Of a DNA stretch of 64,000 bases, positions 12,701 to 22,723 are shown in pieces. A program made the position numbers and the translations under genes. Source of the stretch: Mangifera indica (lineage: Eukaryota > Streptophyta > Magnoliopsida > Sapindales > Anacardiaceae). Position 1 is the first letter of the stretch. Every line of letters starts with the position of its first letter. Location of the stretch: positions 6,988,620 through 7,052,619 of the forward strand of contig NC_058154.1 in the NCBI RefSeq assembly GCF_011075055.1, given 5' to 3'. The notes under the pieces are model-generated. The model was not told where the DNA came from. It made no database searches and was given only the letters and a program-made list of their open reading frames with translations.

Positions 12701-13188
12701 AGATATTAGAAGCTAACAACTTCCTGTAATTTTGTCTTATTCTATGTTATTCTTCAAACCTGCCAATTTAAACTCATCATGTCTTGTTGAATTGCCTCTA
12801 GTGTCTACTCCTAAAATACTTCATAGTCAGCATGATAATTCACCAGTAAATGATTTTACACATGTTCTATACAAATCAGATTCTTTGTATCTATTCACAC
12901 CTTTACATAATGCCACCAAATTTCCTTTTCCTACTCACAATGATATAGTTTAGCCTTCCATAAATCTCTCTGCATCAGTCTTACAACAACTAGACAACCT
13001 AACTAAATCATCATCTTAACTATCTAATTAGCATAATAATGTCATAGATTTTCCTTCGTCTACTCACAATGATACAATTCAACCTTCTATAAATCCTTCT
13101 GCATAGCCTCAAAATAGCAAGACAACCCAATTACATCATTATCTCAACCATCTAATCAATATCATCTATTGACTAGAACCAAAACAGG
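9777..13188 (+). pseudogene. Degenerate gag, protease and integrase part of copia B
   Basis: Several open pieces of one polyprotein are visible. Gag at 9982-10218 contains EYLHWKK-like and DKMLVCWLLASI stretches. A zinc knuckle near 10780-10830 reads CQVCNKIRHIVVQC. The region after protease at 11230-11470 carries VGN and LYLKNVFCVPYLTRNLLSISK. The integrase zinc region at 11693-11962 has RHTRLGHPN followed by CHAYKLGK, with one expected Cys changed. The post-integrase segment at 12453-12716 contains CVFLGYS and GYKCL. The reading frame stops at TRTKTG, where the hAT is inserted, and resumes after 29284 with RT. Many stops and shifts make it inactive. Confidence 0.8.
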
Positions 13189-13337
13189 TAGAGGTGTGCA
13201 TAATTTAATTTAAATTGTAAAACTAGACCAAACCATTCAAAAAATATGGTTTAGTTTGATTTGGTTGGGTTGAAATTTTTTTGAAAGATGGTTTAGGATT
13301 TAGGTTGTGATTCCAAACTAAACCAAACCGTAAACTC

Positions 13338-13364
<27 letters not shown>
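13338..13364. repeat. (TA)n microsatellite inside the hAT
   Basis: An uninterrupted TA run of about 13 units near the left hAT end, between the subterminal aaccaaacc motifs and the tandem duplication. Confidence 0.9.
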
Positions 13365-13369
<5 letters not shown>

Positions 13370-13497
13370 TTTATTTGATAAAAATTAAAACATAACAGAT
13401 AACCCTAACTTATCTAACTTATTAAACAAAACTTTCTCCCTTCAACGTCGCAACCCATACCCTACGTCATTTTCAGTTGAATCTCTAGCATTATGGT

Positions 13498-14122
13498 AGT
13501 TCTTTCCCATCGAAACATAACCATAGCTCCATCATTGTCTTCTTGGTCTTAGTTATTATCTCAAGCTTCAATCAATTTGTCGTCGCTCAACTCACTGTCA
13601 TTGGTAGATCGTTAGTTTAGTTAATTTACTTCAAAAGCCATATGATCTTTACTAGATTTAAGCCATATCTCCAGTGGATTAATAGGAAAGTTAAAAAAAA
13701 AATGCTCTTATTGGAAACAACAGAGGAAGAGGAGTTGTATTTGTGAATTTATACTTTTTCTTTGGTTTTTTTTCCTAAGCAAGTTTGTCTGAGGAGTTGT
13801 ATTTGTGAATCTTTGATATCACTGTGGTTCTTTCTCACTGGAAAACAACCATAGCTTTATCACCGTCTTTTTGGTCTTAATTATCATCTCAAGTTTTAAT
13901 TAATTAGTTGTTGTTTAACTCGCTATCGTTCATAAGTCATTAGTTTAGTTAGTTTACTTCAAAAGCCACATGATCTACACTAGATCTAAGCATATCTTTA
14001 GTGGATTAATAGGGAAGGAAACAAAAAAAAATTACTCTTATAGGAAACAACAGAGGAAGAGGAGTTGCATTTGTGAATTTCTATATTTTGTTTGTTTTTT
14101 TTTTTTTCCTAAGCAAGTTTGT
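13498..14122. repeat. Approx. 300-bp tandem duplication in the 5' part of the hAT
   Basis: Unit 1 at about 13498-13780 and unit 2 at about 13827-14122 share long blocks. These include cttcaaaagcca, ggattaatagg and aggaaacaacagaggaagaggagttg, and both end in cctaagcaagtttgtct. Between them a short piece (gaggagttgtatttgtgaat) is repeated a third time. The duplication lies upstream of the transposase start and could be an untranslated leader. Confidence 0.8.
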
Positions 14123-14537
14123 CTTCAATTTTATTTGTGTTTTCTCAAGACTAGGCCTCTAGAAAGTAATTTACTTACTTCCTCCTTCGTATCATCATAG
14201 ATAGAAATGAAACAAAAGTGTTCTCCATGTATAATCTCCCATCATTTAGTTAATTTGTAGTTAGCTTTTTAAAACTTTAGTTTAAAAAGTGATTATTGGA
14301 TGGATTAAAAGTAGATTTACATAAATTGTTAATTTGTTTTATTTGTTTTTTAGTTGTCAATACGACAGGTTTTTTCTATAACTTATACATACACAAGGGA
14401 AAAAAGAAAAGAGAAAAAATATTAGTCCCACTAATAGAGTTTCAATTTATAACATGAATGTAAAGCTTTTTTCATGCAGTATAATTTTTTTTTTAATTAT
14501 TTTTGTTATCTAATATATAGTTTATCAAATTTTGTAA

Positions 14538-15011
14538 ATGAAAGACATCAATAATAAGTTCCTGCTTGGAGAGAGAGAAAGTTCATCTTCCTTATCTCAA
14601 GTTGACAACAATGATATTGGTTTCTCAGTAGCCAAAAGAAAATTTATGAAAGAAAGATCTAAGGGATAAGATCATTTTATTAAATTTGAATCTAATGAGG
14701 AAAGCAAATGAAAGCGCAGTTATTATGGTCAAGTGTACAAGTGTTCCCCAAAAAATCTTTGAACAAGTACATTAAAAAACCATTTGTCTAGGTGTAAGGA
14801 AAATGTTTCAAATGGTGTGAATAAAGTAAGCCTCAAGCAAAAAATATTGAATTATAATGTTGTTAAAGAAGATAATGCAACTGGTAGTGTAAATCTGGGG
14901 AAATTTGATCAATTTTCATTGAGAAAAGCCTTAGGAAAAATGATTATGGTGGATAAACTTTCTTTTAAGTTTGTTGAGGAGGAGAGGTTTAGGGATTTTT
15001 GCAAGGAAATG
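14538..15011 (+). pseudogene. hAT transposase, N-terminal part with BED zinc finger
   Basis: One frame from the ATG at 14538 runs to the gypsy insertion site with only three stops. It starts MKDINNKF and has a Ser-rich stretch. It then shows the BED-finger outline: a DHFIKFE segment, YGQVYKCSP, then TSTLKNHLSRC with the C-terminal His and Cys kept. The first Cys pair of the finger is replaced (around RSYYG), so zinc binding is lost. The frame ends VEEERFRDFCKEM at the insertion and continues as QPRFQVSS at 22724. The product would be the DNA-binding part of a cut-and-paste transposase. Confidence 0.8.
15007..15011. repeat. Target-site duplication of G, left copy (aaatg)
   Basis: Identical to 22719-22723. 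Removing G plus one copy restores the hAT reading frame across CKEM-QPRF, which confirms both boundaries. Confidence 0.95.
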
Positions 15012-16358
15012 TGATAAGGCCATTAATTGTTACTATTTTGATTTATAATTCCCTTGTGTTGTGTGGAAATTTGATTTAATCTAATGGAATTACTTATCTT
15101 TTTGCTTTTAGGAAGCTTTGAGCAATTTTAGAATAAGTTGGGCCAAAAAGATGAAAAACTGGAGCAGATCTATTAATCTGGAATTTTCGTCATGCAAACT
15201 AGGCGTGGGCACGTGAAAGATGAGAGCAGAATTCGGAAAACAGATCTGAACTCCCAGATCAGCTGCAAGAGTCCATAAAATATTAAGATCTGCTTCCTAG
15301 GAAAAGGATAATCACCAGCTAGAAAAGAGGATTAATTGAGCCAAATAAGGAAGGATATTTTTAGAGAAAGGATATACATTAAAGATACATATCTTTTCCT
15401 TTCTTTTTGGGAAGATATGTATCACTTTGTTTGATTGGATTAGGAGATTTAGATTGACTTTCAATTTCTAGATTTTTAGTAGGAAGATAATATATATACT
15501 CTTATTTTTATTTGAGAAGGAATAAACCATTGTAATTAGAGAATTAGAGAGAAAAGCATGGTCTACAGTGGCTGAATAATTTATCTTGGTTGAAGGGATC
15601 TGAAACCATGGAACTACAATGATTGTGAGATTTATTTTTGTTCTTTAATGCATCTTTTAATTATTTGAGTATTGGTTATCTTTCTGAATTATTTTTCATG
15701 ATTGTGTTGGTTGATTTCTAAGGTGCGCAATTAGTTTCTCAATTAATATAATCTATTGCTAGTTTAGGTGCTGAATCCGTAATTGTTCAATCTACCTAAT
15801 CGAAGTGGCAACTAGGTTTATCGTTTGCTGCATCAGAAACTTTAAATCCTAGGAAAATAATCAACTGGATTAAATGCAACGTCGTACATTTGTATTGTCT
15901 TGCTTCGTTGGTCTTTCTAATTCGTAATGCTATTGTTTAATTAAATTCGAGATCGTATCCGAATTATTAATCAATAAGGGTTAATTGGAATACATGTTTT
16001 TGGTTAACTAATCGTAAGGAATGACAGGTAAATTTAATACCACAACGAATATTTGAATAATTAATTTGATATTTTTGGTTTCGATGATCAATCGTAGTTC
16101 CAATGGTGGACGTGACCGAAGACCAAGGTTTGTTAAATCGATTTATTCCTTTTAGATTATTTTACTGAATTTTTAATTAGTGTTTTTCATTATAATTTGC
16201 ATTCACTTCAAAACCCCCTTTTTATTTATTTGTTTCAATTTATTTGTGATGACATAACTAATCAAACCTCTTCAAGGGAACGATCCCTACTTTCCTTTAC
16301 TACATTTTCGTTGCAGGAATTTAGGATTTAATTTGGGTGTCAACGACAGCACGTACCA
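15012..16358 (+). repeat. 5' LTR of gypsy G
   Basis: A 1347-bp LTR starting TG and ending CA. A TATA-like stretch (aatatatatactctta, about 15487-15502) lies in its middle and could be the U3 promoter. It aligns base for base with 21373-22718. Confidence 0.95.
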
Positions 16359-16361
16359 AAT

Positions 16362-16381
16362 TTTGGCACCGTTACCGGGGA
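16362..16381 (+). promoter_or_regulatory. Primer-binding site of gypsy G
   Basis: The sequence tttggcaccgttaccgggga begins 3 nt behind the LTR end. It is a near match to the tggcgccgttgccgggga site of many plant Ty3/gypsy elements, which pairs with tRNA-Asp. Confidence 0.8.
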
Positions 16382-16530
16382 GTTTTTAATTTGTATGTTC
16401 GTTACGTGATCTTTGAAACAAGCTAATTTACAGTTTGATCCAGAAATTGAAAAGACTGCAAAAGGGCTGAAAAAAGAAGTAAAAAAAGAGACTGTAAGCA
16501 CACAAATCTGCTTACGAAACAGAGGAAAAC

Positions 16531-17949
16531 ATGGCTGAAAATCAGACTTTAAGAGAGCTTGCTGCTCCAAATTTAGATCAACAACCACACTACATTACTT
16601 TTCCGAATTTAGATGTTAATACTACCTTCGAATTAAAATCTGGACTAATTCATCTTTTACCTATTTTTCGTGGTTCTACAGGTGAAGATCCTCATAAACA
16701 TTTAAAAGAATTTCATGTGGTGTGCACCGGAATGAAACCGGATGGAGTAACCGAAGAACAAATCAAGATGAGGGTTTTTCCATTTTCTTTGAAAGATGAT
16801 GCGCAAGATTGGTTGTATTATCTACCCGCTGGAAGTATCACTACTTGGCATGAGATGAAAAGATTATTTCTGCATAAATTTTTTCCAGCATCAAGAGCAG
16901 CCAACATAAGGAAAGAAATTGGTGGCATTAGGCAGCAGAGTGGAGAGTCTTTATACGAATATTGGGAGCGCTTTAAAAAACTCTGTGCGAGCTGTCCATA
17001 TTACCAAATTAGTGACCAGCTGCTTATTCAATATTTCTACGAAGGACTTCTATCAAATGAGAGAAATATGATTGATGCAGCAAGTGGTGGAGCATTGGCT
17101 GACAAAACACCTGAAGCAGCCCGAAATTTAATTGCAAATATGGCTTCGAATTCACAACAATTTAGGAATTGATTAGACTATTCGTCTCGACGTGTCAATG
17201 AGGTAAATGTATCTTCTCTTGAAAGACGACTTGATGATCTAACTACTCTTGTACGTCAAATGGCTGTAGAAAAAACAGAGGCAGTGAAAGTTTGTGGAAT
17301 CTGTTCGGTAGGAGGACATCCAACTGATATGTGCCCAACACTTCAAGATGATTGCTCTGAATATGTTAATGCAGTGGGGGGATTTTTAGGACAGCAGCAG
17401 TGAAATCATAATTATAATCCTTATTCGAATACCTACAACTCCGGTTGGAGAGATCATCCTAATTTTCGTTATGGGAATACAAATACGAATCAGCCTTCAA
17501 ATAATTTTCAGCCGTATCAGCAGCATTATATTCCTAGACAGCAACAACCAACTCAAATTTCTGATTCAGGTACATCTCTTGAAGATATTGTTAAAAGTTT
17601 GGCTACTAACACTGTGAAATTTCAGCAGGAAACCAGAGCTAGCATTCAAAATCTAGAAAATCAAATGAGTCAGATGGCTACTGCAATTAGTAGGCTGGAA
17701 GCACAAAATTCAAGCAAACTGTCGTCACAAACTGTGATGAACCCAAAGGAGAATGTTAGTGCCATAATGTTGAGGAGTGGAAAGGAGCTGGAGATGCCAA
17801 TTAAAGCACAACTTGCACCAACACAACCAGCAGAAAACAGAGAAAAATTGGCAGCAGAAAATAATTCTTCCGAAAAGGTAGCGACAGGTAAATATCTTTC
17901 TTTCAGTGAATACAAACTTGTTCCTCCTTTTCCTGAAGTACGAACGTAA
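16531..17949 (+). pseudogene. Gag of gypsy G (one frame, two nonsense codons)
   Basis: Starting at the ATG at 16531 (MAENQTL), one frame of 472 codons is interrupted only by TGA at 17170-17172 and TGA at 17401-17403. Residues about 85-175 match the retrotransposon gag fold (FSLKDDAQDWLYYLP, then EMKRLFLHKFFP, then LYEYWERFKKLC). After the first stop comes an intact zinc knuckle CGICSVGGHPTDMC (17293-17334), a Gln/Asn-rich linker and a coiled-coil-like stretch (IQNLENQMSQMATAISRLE). Gag would form the capsid and package RNA. The next frame begins after a +1 shift near 17940. Both TGA codons stand where CGA (Arg) would be expected. Confidence 0.88.
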
Positions 17950-19072
17950 TGCGGATTTATATGAGACCTTTCAAGAATGTGAAGTCAATATCCCACTGTT
18001 TGATGCAATAAAACAAGTGCCTCGGTATGCTAAATTTTTGAAAGAGCTGTGTACATTGAAAAGAAAGCAAAAACTCAAAAGGTATGAAAAAATAAAGGTA
18101 GGAGAAAATGTTTCAGCCATAATTCACAAAAATCTTCCTGAAAAATGCAAAGATCCAAGTATGTTTTGCATCCCTTGCACAATAGGAGGCACAAAAATTG
18201 AAAAAGCCATGTTAGATTTAGGAGCATCTATTAATGTAATACCATATTTCATTTATTCTGCTCTTAATCTTGGACCTTTAGAAAAAACTGGCACAGTTAT
18301 TCAGTTGGCCGATAAATCAAATGTATATCCCAAGGGGTTAATTGAAGATGTTCTTGTTCAGGTTAATGATAAATTAATTTTTCCAGCTGATTTTTATGTT
18401 CTTGACATGGAAAATAATGACCAATCTGCACCTATTTTGCTAGGAAGACCCTTTCTGAAAACAGCTAAAACGAAAATTGATGTTCACAAAGGCACACTGA
18501 CCATGGAGTTTGATGGTGATGCTATCCAATTTAATATTTATGATGCTATGAAATATTCTGATGTGAATTTTCCTGTGTATTCAGTTGATTTAATTGATTC
18601 TCTAGCGCAGGATATACTTGATGGTGATGATGAGTTAAAGGTGGCTAGCCATAAAAATATTTTGAAAGAAATAGATGAATTTAAATTAATTTCAGATGTG
18701 CAGAATGCAGGGACAGAGATGAATGAATTCAGAGAGCTGAAAAATACAGGTAATTTATTTTATATTGAGCTGCTAGTGCCTAATGAAAAATTGTTACCTT
18801 TTATTTTGCAGGCACCAGAACTGGAGCTGAAACCTCTTCCAAATCACCTTAAATATGTGTACCTAAGAGATGGGAAAATCTTACCAGTGATCATTTCCAG
18901 CAAGTTAAATGAGCAGCAAGAAGAGAAACTGGTGCAAATTTCAAAAAAGCTAGAGATTCAAAGCGTAGCGACATCAAAAGTATTTCAAGTTAATGGCCAT
19001 AGACTCAAACTATTTTACAAAGGAATGCCAGCTGAAAACATCAGAGAAGTGGAGTTGAAAGATCCCGGATAA
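17906..19072 (+). pseudogene. Protease fused to integrase C-terminal tail of gypsy G (pol core deleted)
   Basis: A 388-residue open frame. Homology starts near residue 13 (ERNADLYETF), because the first dozen residues read across the frameshift. A retropepsin fold is visible: catalytic DLGAS at 104-108 and the ILLGRPFL segment at 177-184. The stretch LKPLPNHLKYVYL through EEKL (308-342) is the linker that precedes reverse transcriptase in Athila/Tat-type elements. At about residue 345 the text jumps to VATSKVFQVNGHRLKLFYKG, which looks like the C-terminal end of a gypsy integrase, and the frame then ends. Reverse transcriptase, RNase H and the integrase catalytic core are missing without loss of frame. 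The protein may process its own gag but cannot copy or insert the element. Confidence 0.85.
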
Positions 19073-19582
19073 ATAAATGAAGGCATTACATCGGGCCAAT
19101 ACTGTAAACAAAGGCGCTACTTGGGAGGCAACCCAAGCTTTCAATCTTATTTTGATTAATGCTGCAATTTTAATTTTCTAGACATTTGCTTTTAATTTCG
19201 GTTTATGTTTTCCAATTTTAGTTTTAAATTTCAGTTTATGATTTTTAGATATTTAATTAGCAATTATTTTATGATTTTCGCTTAGGTTTATTTTAATTTA
19301 TTTTTATGATACTGTTCAATCATCTTCTTCCTCCTGCCAGGTTCTAGTGAGCTGTCTGTAAATGTTCATGGGGGAGAAATCTGTAGTTTGGTATTCTGGA
19401 ACTAGGTCCTGTGCTTTTGTCAAAAGTCCAACTTCTGCTTTGCTATTTTCTTAAATTCAAGAGGGCCATATGATTTAGTGTGATTATAATGCTGGGTTAT
19501 TTGCTTCCAGAGACCTACGCCTCACAATTTCTCTCAAACTAAAATAAAAACCTAGTAGCCCCTTTCCTTATTCTGCAACGCC

Positions 19583-19705
19583 ATGGTCAGAACCCGTTCA
19601 CATCATCACCGAGCAGCAAAATCTGCCCATCGGAGGCCTCCTACACCAGAGCTGTTATCAAAATCTGAAGAATCCTCTATCAATTGCAACTCTCTAAAAA
19701 TTTGA
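19583..19705 (+). CDS. Small basic ORF behind the pol remnant of gypsy G
   Basis: A 40-residue frame starting MVRTRSHHHRAAKS, rich in Arg and His, then PPTPELLSKSEESS. Position and composition fit the start of the third, env-like or unknown ORF that some Athila/Tat elements carry behind pol, but it is very short and may be chance. I cannot assign a function. Confidence 0.25.
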   Translation: MVRTRSHHHRAAKSAHRRPPTPELLSKSEESSINCNSLKI

Positions 19706-20715
19706 ACTACTGTTCCTTTTCCCCAAATCCAGAGAAGTCTTCTTTCCCTTTTCTTTTAAATTTCAATTCTCATTATATTCTGTTTTGTTTAAACATTGAG
19801 GACAATGTTTGGTTTAAGTGTGGGGGAGGGTTTATTTGTGTTTTATTTTTCTATTGTTTACTTGTTCTGTTCTTCTCTGCTTTAGTCTTCTCTATTCTGC
19901 TTTTATTTTATTCTATTTCCCTGTCAGTTTTTTTTGTGTTATGCGTATTCTGTTATGCCTAAATTTTTTACTTTGTTTTGTCTATGTTGCTGCTCCTTGC
20001 TGGATAAAGTTCGATTTTTATGGCAGCTAGTGTATCCTTCCTTGTTTTTAGTCAGCTAAACAGTTCATTAATCTCACTTTGAATGAATTAATTTGTATGC
20101 ATGCCTTAGAATTTAGCCGATTCAATAGGAGAGCATTGTGCACTGATTTGTTAGATTAATTAGGGGTATGCACTTAAACAAATTTTGATAATTGAGTGCT
20201 AGAGTTTGTTTGAAGTTGAGGTGAATTTAATTAACCCGTGAGTTTTGAGCCGAAAAAGATTGAAACATTTATATCAATCTATGTTTTCTTTGATGAATGA
20301 TATTCTTCCATGTGAATATATCTCTAGAACTTGCTTTGAACCGTTTCGAGACCATATTGAAATATGCATGCATGAAAATGATAAAGGCATTCTTGTTTAA
20401 ACCCCTTTAACTTAAAAAGCCAACCCATTTTAATTTCCCTAGTTAGCCCCTTAAGCCTTACAAAACTTTTGATTCTTTGTGCTAAAATCATATTACAAAC
20501 CCAAGCCTTCAAGTAAAAATCCTCACCCAACCATGAAAATTGGCAGGGCATTTAAACTAAAATCTGTTGTTTGGTGAATTTGTTATCTTGAGAAATTTAA
20601 GTGTGGGGGAAAAGGGAACTTAATTGCATAGAAAGAGATGATGAAAAGGAGTTGTCATGAAGAGTGCTATTGAGATTACCTTATGTTGTTATCTTTGCTA
20701 CCCAATTCTCTTAGT

Positions 20716-20830
20716 TATTCAAGAAAAAAAAAAAGAAAGAAAAGAAAAAATGTTGTAACAGAAAAGAAAAAAAAAGAAGTTGAAAAAGAAAAAAAAAAGA
20801 AGTTGAAAAAGAGAGAAGAGAAAGATAATA
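20716..20830. repeat. Purine-rich (A/G) tract in gypsy G
   Basis: Almost pure A and G on the + strand, with repeated aaagaaaag and aagttgaaaaag units. A tract of this kind can form unusual DNA structure. Here it lies between the second and third gtgtggggga motifs. Confidence 0.8.
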
Positions 20831-21354
20831 GCAATTAGCAAAGAAATATGGTGAATGTGGTGGCTTGAGCTTTACATTTTTGTTCCCCTTAGGTGTTTAA
20901 ATGTTTTGTTAATATTCATGGTTTTAACCTTTTGTATCCATTAATCCTCACCTTTACCCAAAACCCCATTACAACCTAAAATAAAGTCCTTTTGATTTAT
21001 GCATGTATAGAATCTAAGTGGTGGAGATTTGGAGTATAAGCAACCCTATGGTAGAATGTTTGCATTGGAAGAATTTGAGCGAAACACCGAACCATTAAAC
21101 ACGTGAGTGATATGAGTGATAACCGTGAGGATGATTCACCAAAGCTTTATACATGCTTTAGAATGCGATTGTCTTGATTTGTCTTTGTGCATACTTCCTT
21201 GTAAAGTTTGATAATGATGTGTGTTGATGCTTAAATCTTGGTTGGGTTGAATCTTAAGGTATGCACACTTTTTGGTATCGTGAGAAAAGAGATTGATAGG
21301 ACATTTTTGTGTTTGCTTTGTTTTTGTTTTTGTTTTACTCGAGGACGAGCAAAA

Positions 21355-21372
21355 GATAAGTGTGGGGGAATT
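21355..21372 (+). promoter_or_regulatory. Polypurine tract of gypsy G
   Basis: The sequence gataagtgtgggggaatt directly precedes the 3' LTR, where plus-strand DNA synthesis would be primed. Confidence 0.8.
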
Positions 21373-22718
21373 TGATAAGGCCATTAATTGTTACTATTTT
21401 GATTTATAATTCCCTTGTGTTGTGTGGAAATTTGATTTAATCTAATGGAATTACTTATCTTTTTGCTTTTAGGAAGCTTTAAGCAATTTTGGAATAAGTT
21501 GGGCCAAAAAGATGAAAAACTGGAGCAGATCTATTAATCTGGAATTTTCGTCATACAGACTAGGCGTGGGCACGTGAAAGATGAGAGCAGAATTCGGAAA
21601 ACAGATCTAAACTCCCAGATCAGCTGCAAGAGTCCATAAAATATTAAGATCTGCTTCCTAGGAAAGGGATAATCACCAGCTGGAAAAGAGGATTAATTGA
21701 GCCAGATAAGGAATGATATTTTTGGAGAAAGGATATACATTAAAGATACATATCTTTTCCTTTCTTTTTGGGAAGATATGTATCACTTTGTTTGATTGGA
21801 TTAGGAGATTAAGTTTGACTTTCAATTTCTAGATTTTTAGTAGGAAGATAATATATATACTCTTATTTTTATTTGAGAAGGAATAAACCATTGTAATTAG
21901 AGAATTAGAGAGAAAAGCATGGTCTACAGTGGCTGAATAATTTATCTTGGTTGAAGGGATCTGAAACCATGGAACTACAATGATTATGAGATTTATTTTT
22001 GTTCTTTAATGCATCTTTTAATTATTTGAGTATTGGTTATCTTTCTGAATTATTTTTCATGATTGTGTTGGTTGATTTCTAAGGTGCGCAATTAGTTTAT
22101 CAATTAATATAATCTATTGTTGTTTAGGTGCTGAATCCGTAATTGTTCAATCTACCTAATCGAAGTGGCAACTAGGTTTATCGTTTGCTGCGTCAGAAAC
22201 TTTAAATCCTAGGAAAATAATCAACTGGATTAAATGCAACGTCGTACATTTGTATTGTCTTGCTTCGTTGGTCTTTCTAATTCGTAATGCTATTGTTTAA
22301 TTAAATTCGAGATCGTATCCGAATTATTAATCAATAAGGGTTAATTGGAATACATGTTTTTGGTTAACTAATCGTAAGGAATGACAGGTAAATTTAATAC
22401 CACAACGAATATTTGAATAATTAATTTGATATTTTTGGTTTCGATGATCAATCGTAGTTCCAATGGTGGATGTGACCGAAGACCAAGGTTTGTTAAATCG
22501 ATTTATTCCTTTTAGATTATTTTACTGAATTTTTAATTAGTGTTTTTCATTATAATTTGCATTCACTTCAAAACCCCTTTTTTATTTATTTGTTTCGATT
22601 TATTTGTGACGACATAACTAATCAAAGCTCTTCAAGGGAACGATCCCTACTTTCCTTTACTACATTTTCGTTGCAGGAATTTAGGATTTAATTTGGGTGT
22701 CAACGACAGCACGTACCA
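21373..22718 (+). repeat. 3' LTR of gypsy G
   Basis: A 1346-bp LTR, near-identical to 15012-16358. The differences I counted are mostly transitions. It is followed at once by the duplication aaatg and hAT coding sequence. Confidence 0.95.
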
Positions 22719-22723
22719 AAATG

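Larger units (their letters stand above)
19073..21354 (+). other. Long 3' non-coding region of gypsy G
   Basis: This 2.3 kb has no long coding frame. It begins with the gcgctacttgggaggcaaccc block commonly found just behind pol in Athila/Tat-type elements. Two gtgtggggga motifs (about 19819 and 20602) resemble the real polypurine tract at 21361. A purine-rich run lies at 20716-20830. Open frames at 19684-20030 are translations of T-rich sequence and are not genes. Confidence 0.75.
15012..22718 (+). mobile_element. Ty3/gypsy retrotransposon G (non-autonomous, young)
   Basis: A complete 7707-bp element with LTRs at 15012-16358 and 21373-22718, both starting TGATAAGG and ending CGTACCA. A perfect 5-bp duplication aaatg flanks it (15007-15011 and 22719-22723). 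It has a tRNA-Asp-like primer-binding site, gag with a zinc knuckle, a protease, then a joined integrase tail. No reverse transcriptase, RNase H or integrase core is present. By eye the LTRs differ at about 20 substitutions plus one 1-nt indel, about 98.4% identity, which makes it the youngest datable element here. The long 3' non-coding part with several gtggggga motifs recalls the Athila/Tat branch; the branch is inference. Confidence 0.95.

Noticed and set aside
19684..20030. Two hydrophobic Phe/Leu-rich frames (92 and 70 residues)
   Set aside because: They come from T-rich non-coding sequence of gypsy G; no conserved start and no family.
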